Below, one piece after another: positions 33,354 through 36,380 of a stretch of DNA of 36,380 nt. The position numbers and the translations under genes were made by a program. The notes under the pieces are model-generated. The model had not been told where the DNA came from and ran no database searches. It worked only from the letters and a program-made list of their open reading frames with translations. This DNA is from Didymodactylos carnosus (lineage: Eukaryota > Rotifera > Eurotatoria > Philodinida > Philodinidae): NCBI GenBank assembly GCA_905250885.1, contig CAJNOQ010001081.1:1-36380 (forward strand). The letters are read 5' to 3'. Every line of letters starts with the position of its first letter. Position 1 is the first letter of the stretch.

Positions 33354-33440
33354 ATAGGTTAACTTAGGTTAGGTTAGATTTAGATTACGAGTTTCATAGG
33401 CTAGGTTTAGATTACAAAGATTTGTATAGGTTAGCTTATA
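33354..33440. repeat. TAGGTTA-rich degenerate repeat
   Basis: Repeated units such as ATAGGTTAACTTAGGTTAGG, TTAGATTTAGATTAC, CATAGGCTAGGTTTAG and GTATAGGTTAGC follow one another. A shorter tract of the same type lies at 32622-32665, so the two flank the SINE-like element. The units resemble telomere-like or minisatellite DNA but are too irregular for a functional telomere. Confidence 0.55.
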
Positions 33441-34587
33441 CGTTGTCAAAAAGTCGTAACCGGCAGAGCTCTAGCTATCTATCATTGTAACTAAATGGCA
33501 TCGGATTTTCTCGAAGCTATAACAATCTAAAAAACGGATGGATTATAGGTAATAGAGTAGACTGCATATTGTGGCAATGTCTGGCTTCTCGAACGAAATA
33601 TCGTTTTATGAAAAAAATGGCTTTTGCCTATTTTTAGCCAAAAGTTAAAAATTTCATATTCTCCAAGAAGATGATTCAGATCACTTAAAAACTTTCAGAT
33701 TATATTAAATTTGTTCTGTTGAACATGATGAAAGAGTAGACAGATTAGAAAACTTACATTGGCTTTCAGAAAACTTTAGATGTAAACATTCCATTTTTCT
33801 TACAATTGTTGAAATATTAATTAAAATATCAATACTATGAACCGTAAGAATAATTGCAGTATATTACGAACGTTCTCTCTGCTTAGATGGATAAAAAGTG
33901 ATTTAAAAATGAATAGAATTTATAGTGATGAAATAGCAATAATCTTTGAGATTACTTATCAAAAAATTCATTCTTAACTATAGATACGCAAAAAATACAA
34001 ACAACAAGGCATTACACTGAGAGCATACTAAAATGGAAGAATAAAAATACAATTTTTCACTGTACTATAGTCTCGTTTAAGAAGGTATATTTGTATGAAA
34101 CTTGTTTTTATAGCAGAAAAGAAAAATAGGTGGACATTTACATTGTTCACCCATTACTGTTTTAATGTGGTGACAATCATGTATTGTGTGTATAGAAAAA
34201 AAAAATAAAATAAAATAAAACAACTCTGCAATGCTAATAAAAAAAACTAACGAACAATAAAAAAGAAGAAAATTAAATACACTGAAAATAAAAATGAAGA
34301 ACGTAACTAAAACAGCAAAACTAATCTGTGAAAAATTATCAATGCAATAAAACAGTTTGCATAAGAAAGTAGCAAATACAATCTAAAAAACTTATAGTTA
34401 ATTAGATTGATACACTCATATAGTAAAGACGACTGTACACTGGTTTTTACTGGAAGGATGAGAAGTATATGGCACGTTCCTATATCCTGAAAATGTAAAA
34501 ATTTCATCTGGAATGTAAATTTTTTACCAAGTAGGATATAGCCACATTACCCGTTAATATCCTATATCGCATATTGGTAACAATTTA

Positions 34588-34617
34588 CTCTCTCTCTCTC
34601 TCTCTCTTTCTCTCTCT
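34588..34617. repeat. (CT)n microsatellite
   Basis: A CT tract of about 30 nt with one interruption lies a few bases before the hairpin at 34624. Confidence 0.85.
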
Positions 34618-34623
34618 TACATA

Positions 34624-34661
34624 GTTAGATTAGGAAACCCAAATTAATTTCCTAATCTAAC
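34624..34661. repeat. Perfect 14-bp hairpin
   Basis: GTTAGATTAGGAAA at 34624-34637 is the exact reverse complement of 34648-34661, with a 10-nt loop. A second, overlapping inverted match pairs the loop-side AAATTAATTTCC region with GGAAATTGATTT at about 34683-34695, so two alternative foldings exist. It could be the remnant of a small TIR element. No gene lies immediately next to it. Confidence 0.6.
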
Positions 34662-34982
34662 CTCAGGGTATTAGGGAACGTGCGGAAATTGATTTGAGTT
34701 TCTTAACCCCACCCTGCCATTTTAAGATTAAGCGAGGTATAATATACGTTGAACTATCATACGGTTACACTGTCTCAAAATAGATTTTCATGAAGTTTCA
34801 CATCATAATTATGAATTTTGAACTTCCATAGAATCGAAACGTGCCCATTCATCTTTAATTTTTATGATTTAAAACTCGAAAATATACTAAAAGAAAATGG
34901 TGTATTCGCAGGATTAAAATGAGATGTCAAACAAAATGAATGTATTATTCACCGACAGAGTGAAAAAAAAATGTGAGATCAT

Positions 34983-35800
34983 TCAATTATAAATATCAGT
35001 TTCATCATCGGGATATCGACTGTCCGTATTATGAAGGTCTACATCTCCTAGAGTTTCAATATTAGCGTTATTAATTTGCATTTGTAAACTTAATTTATGT
35101 GTACGTAAATTTTCTTTTAAATTATTTAATATTCTTATGTTAACATTTTGTTTATTAAATGCATCATAAACTCGATAAATAAAATATTGATCAGTGGATA
35201 GATTGAGAATCGAACTTAATTCATCAATACTAATTGGAAATAAATGATTATCGGGTAATATTGTTGTTTTAACTTCAATATAAATTATTTCATTTTTTTC
35301 TGAAATAATTTTAATATCATAAGGTAATCTAGTCTCATTTACCTCATTTAACCATTCTATTCTAATTTTATTATCATCATTAGCATATTTCCATTTTAAA
35401 TAATTATAGACTAATTTTTCACCACATCTACCAACAGCTAAATCACCTCTTGTTAAATCATCAAAATGTTGTTGTTGTTGATATTGTTGTTGTGTTGGAT
35501 AAATTTCATCATTTTCATCATCCAATGTAGATATTTGAATATGTTCAAAATTAATTTCAGGTAGTAATAATGGTAAACTATGAGATGAACAAAATAAACA
35601 GTCACCACATGCATTATGATGATTCATTTCTGTTACATCTTCATCTCCTAGTATAGTAAATATAACACGATAAATAATAGAATCTTAAAATGATTAATTT
35701 ATTGTCGTACCTGTATTATTCTGTTGTTCATCGATACTTATTTGCTCTGATCTTAAATACTTCCGTCTTGTTTTTTTATTTTCATTTTGATTTATTGTGT
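34983..35800 (-). CDS. DUF3883 (PD-(D/E)XK-like) domain protein, C-terminal exons, 5' partial
   Basis: Two exons are visible: 35800-35711 and 35647-34983, joined by a 63-nt phase-1 intron (ACAG|GTACG ... ACTAG|GA). The upstream acceptor CTTATAG at 35801 shows that earlier exons exist; they are not found before the right edge. Counting from the Met at 35627, there is a CGDCLFC cluster at 7-13, a Gln-rich linker at about 46-53, and then a DUF3883 domain from about 64 to 160. The domain shows GRCGEKLVYNYLKWKY, IEWLNEVNETRLPYDIKI, EIIYIEVKTT and DQYFIYRVYDA. Glu70, Asp104 and Glu118-Val-Lys120 fit the restriction-endonuclease-like core. In eukaryotes the domain occurs at the C-terminus of NO VEIN/sacsin-like large proteins, often behind an HSP90-type ATPase. 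Nuclease activity is only a possibility. The stop codon is at 34983-34985. Confidence 0.78.
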
Positions 35801-36380
35801 CTATAAGTAGAAAAGTAAACAGTTATATATAATAATCATCATTACTATCCGTTCCAAAATACAAGAGCCCTGGTCATTTTTTGAATAACTTTTGACAGAA
35901 GATAGGTAGAGACTTGCGGTTTTCACTATTTGATACCCAAGACTTGAACGGAACTTTTCGCAAGCGAAAACAACTTTTGAAAAACTTTCAAAGATCGGGT
36001 TTTCAGAGGATCTTTGGAAAATCAGCTTCGTTCTCAGCAAACTAACATACAATGTTAGTAATTTTTTTACATGCATAGGTGGTCCAGACGTTACTCTACA
36101 AAATTAAACAAGTCCCAGGTCTCCAGCTATCGTCATTCGGACAGGGGCATGTGTCTATCTCCGAGCAGATATCTCTGGGAATCTCGAAATGCCATGGAAC
36201 ATAGGTAATTCGACTACGCCGAGCATAGTGGCAACATTTGTTTTTGTGTGGAAATGAAAATAACTTCGCCAGAGGCATTTTTCTGAAAAACCGGTTTTTC
36301 GTCTGTTACTAGAAAAGATATTAATACAATCAGCTGAAAAAGGTAAGCTTTTGTGTCGTAATCAAGAAAGTGATATAGAA
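35801..36380. other. Intron or upstream region of the DUF3883 gene, probable repeat
   Basis: The acceptor at 35801-35802 places this sequence in an intron of the minus-strand DUF3883 gene. From about 35850 the composition is more balanced than the usual intron background, with words such as CCAGGTCTCCAGC and CTACGCCGAGCATAG and a small palindrome CTAACATACAATGTTAG at about 36042. Two open frames on the minus strand have no recognisable domain. It is probably an inserted element cut by the window edge. Confidence 0.4.

Larger units (their letters stand above)
33441..34982. other. Intergenic region before the DUF3883 gene
   Basis: The sequence is AT-rich without a supported gene. It must contain the 3' UTR of the minus-strand DUF3883 gene at its right end. 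It holds a CT microsatellite and two interleaved inverted repeats near 34624-34700, listed separately. Confidence 0.4.

Noticed and set aside
33354..33440. Telomeric repeat array
   Set aside because: Units are irregular and short, and the tract lies between gene regions.
1..36380. CRISPR array, bacterial operon, Shine-Dalgarno sites or recent bacterial transfer
   Set aside because: No regularly spaced repeats. Genes have spliceosomal introns, and the only bacterial-looking domains (histidine phosphatase, AAA, DUF3883) are also normal in eukaryotes.

Overview
The window looks like nuclear DNA from a small-genome metazoan. Base composition is strongly AT-rich. Genes are split by spliceosomal introns with GT..AG borders, several of them only 48-101 nt long, and there are several TIR or foldback elements and a pol III tRNA gene. 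A bdelloid rotifer (Adineta/Rotaria type) fits best, from the short introns and the style of the proteins, but this is an inference without a search. All gene models below were spliced by eye from reading frame, splice borders and intron phase.

Layout. At 1-1.2 kb there is a perfect 68-bp inverted repeat and a second related repeat, with decayed cadherin-like exons (minus strand) between them. At 1.33-7.7 kb (plus) lies one multi-exon gene for a large membrane protein: an N-glycosylation-rich ectodomain, one membrane region and a roughly 1,200-residue low-complexity tail. I do not recognise its family. From 9.1 to 25.9 kb (minus) a five-exon gene encodes a 229-residue EF-hand protein. All four of its introns are phase 1. 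Its last intron (9.2-10.9 kb) holds a foldback element with a nested hAT-like element. Its first intron is about 13.4 kb and carries an antisense tRNA-Arg(TCG), a 1.66-kb foldback element and a field of GATCTTACAAGATC-like repeats.

The stretch 25.9-29.1 kb is largely non-coding, with one possible decayed exon. At 29.3-30.4 kb (plus) a two-exon gene encodes a PGAM5-like histidine phosphatase, with a possible extra 5' exon. At 31.7-32.0 kb (minus) there is a clear BCS1-like AAA ATPase pseudogene with stops and a frameshift. At 32.9-33.1 kb there is a candidate tRNA-derived SINE, flanked by TAGGTTA-rich repeats. At 35.0-35.8 kb (minus) are the 3' exons of a gene ending in a DUF3883 (PD-(D/E)XK-like) domain; its 5' part lies beyond the right edge.

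The genes do not form a pathway or operon. The most unusual content is the unrecognised large membrane protein, the very long intron with its nested passengers, and the record of decayed genes and elements. I found no CRISPR array, prokaryotic operon or viral gene.
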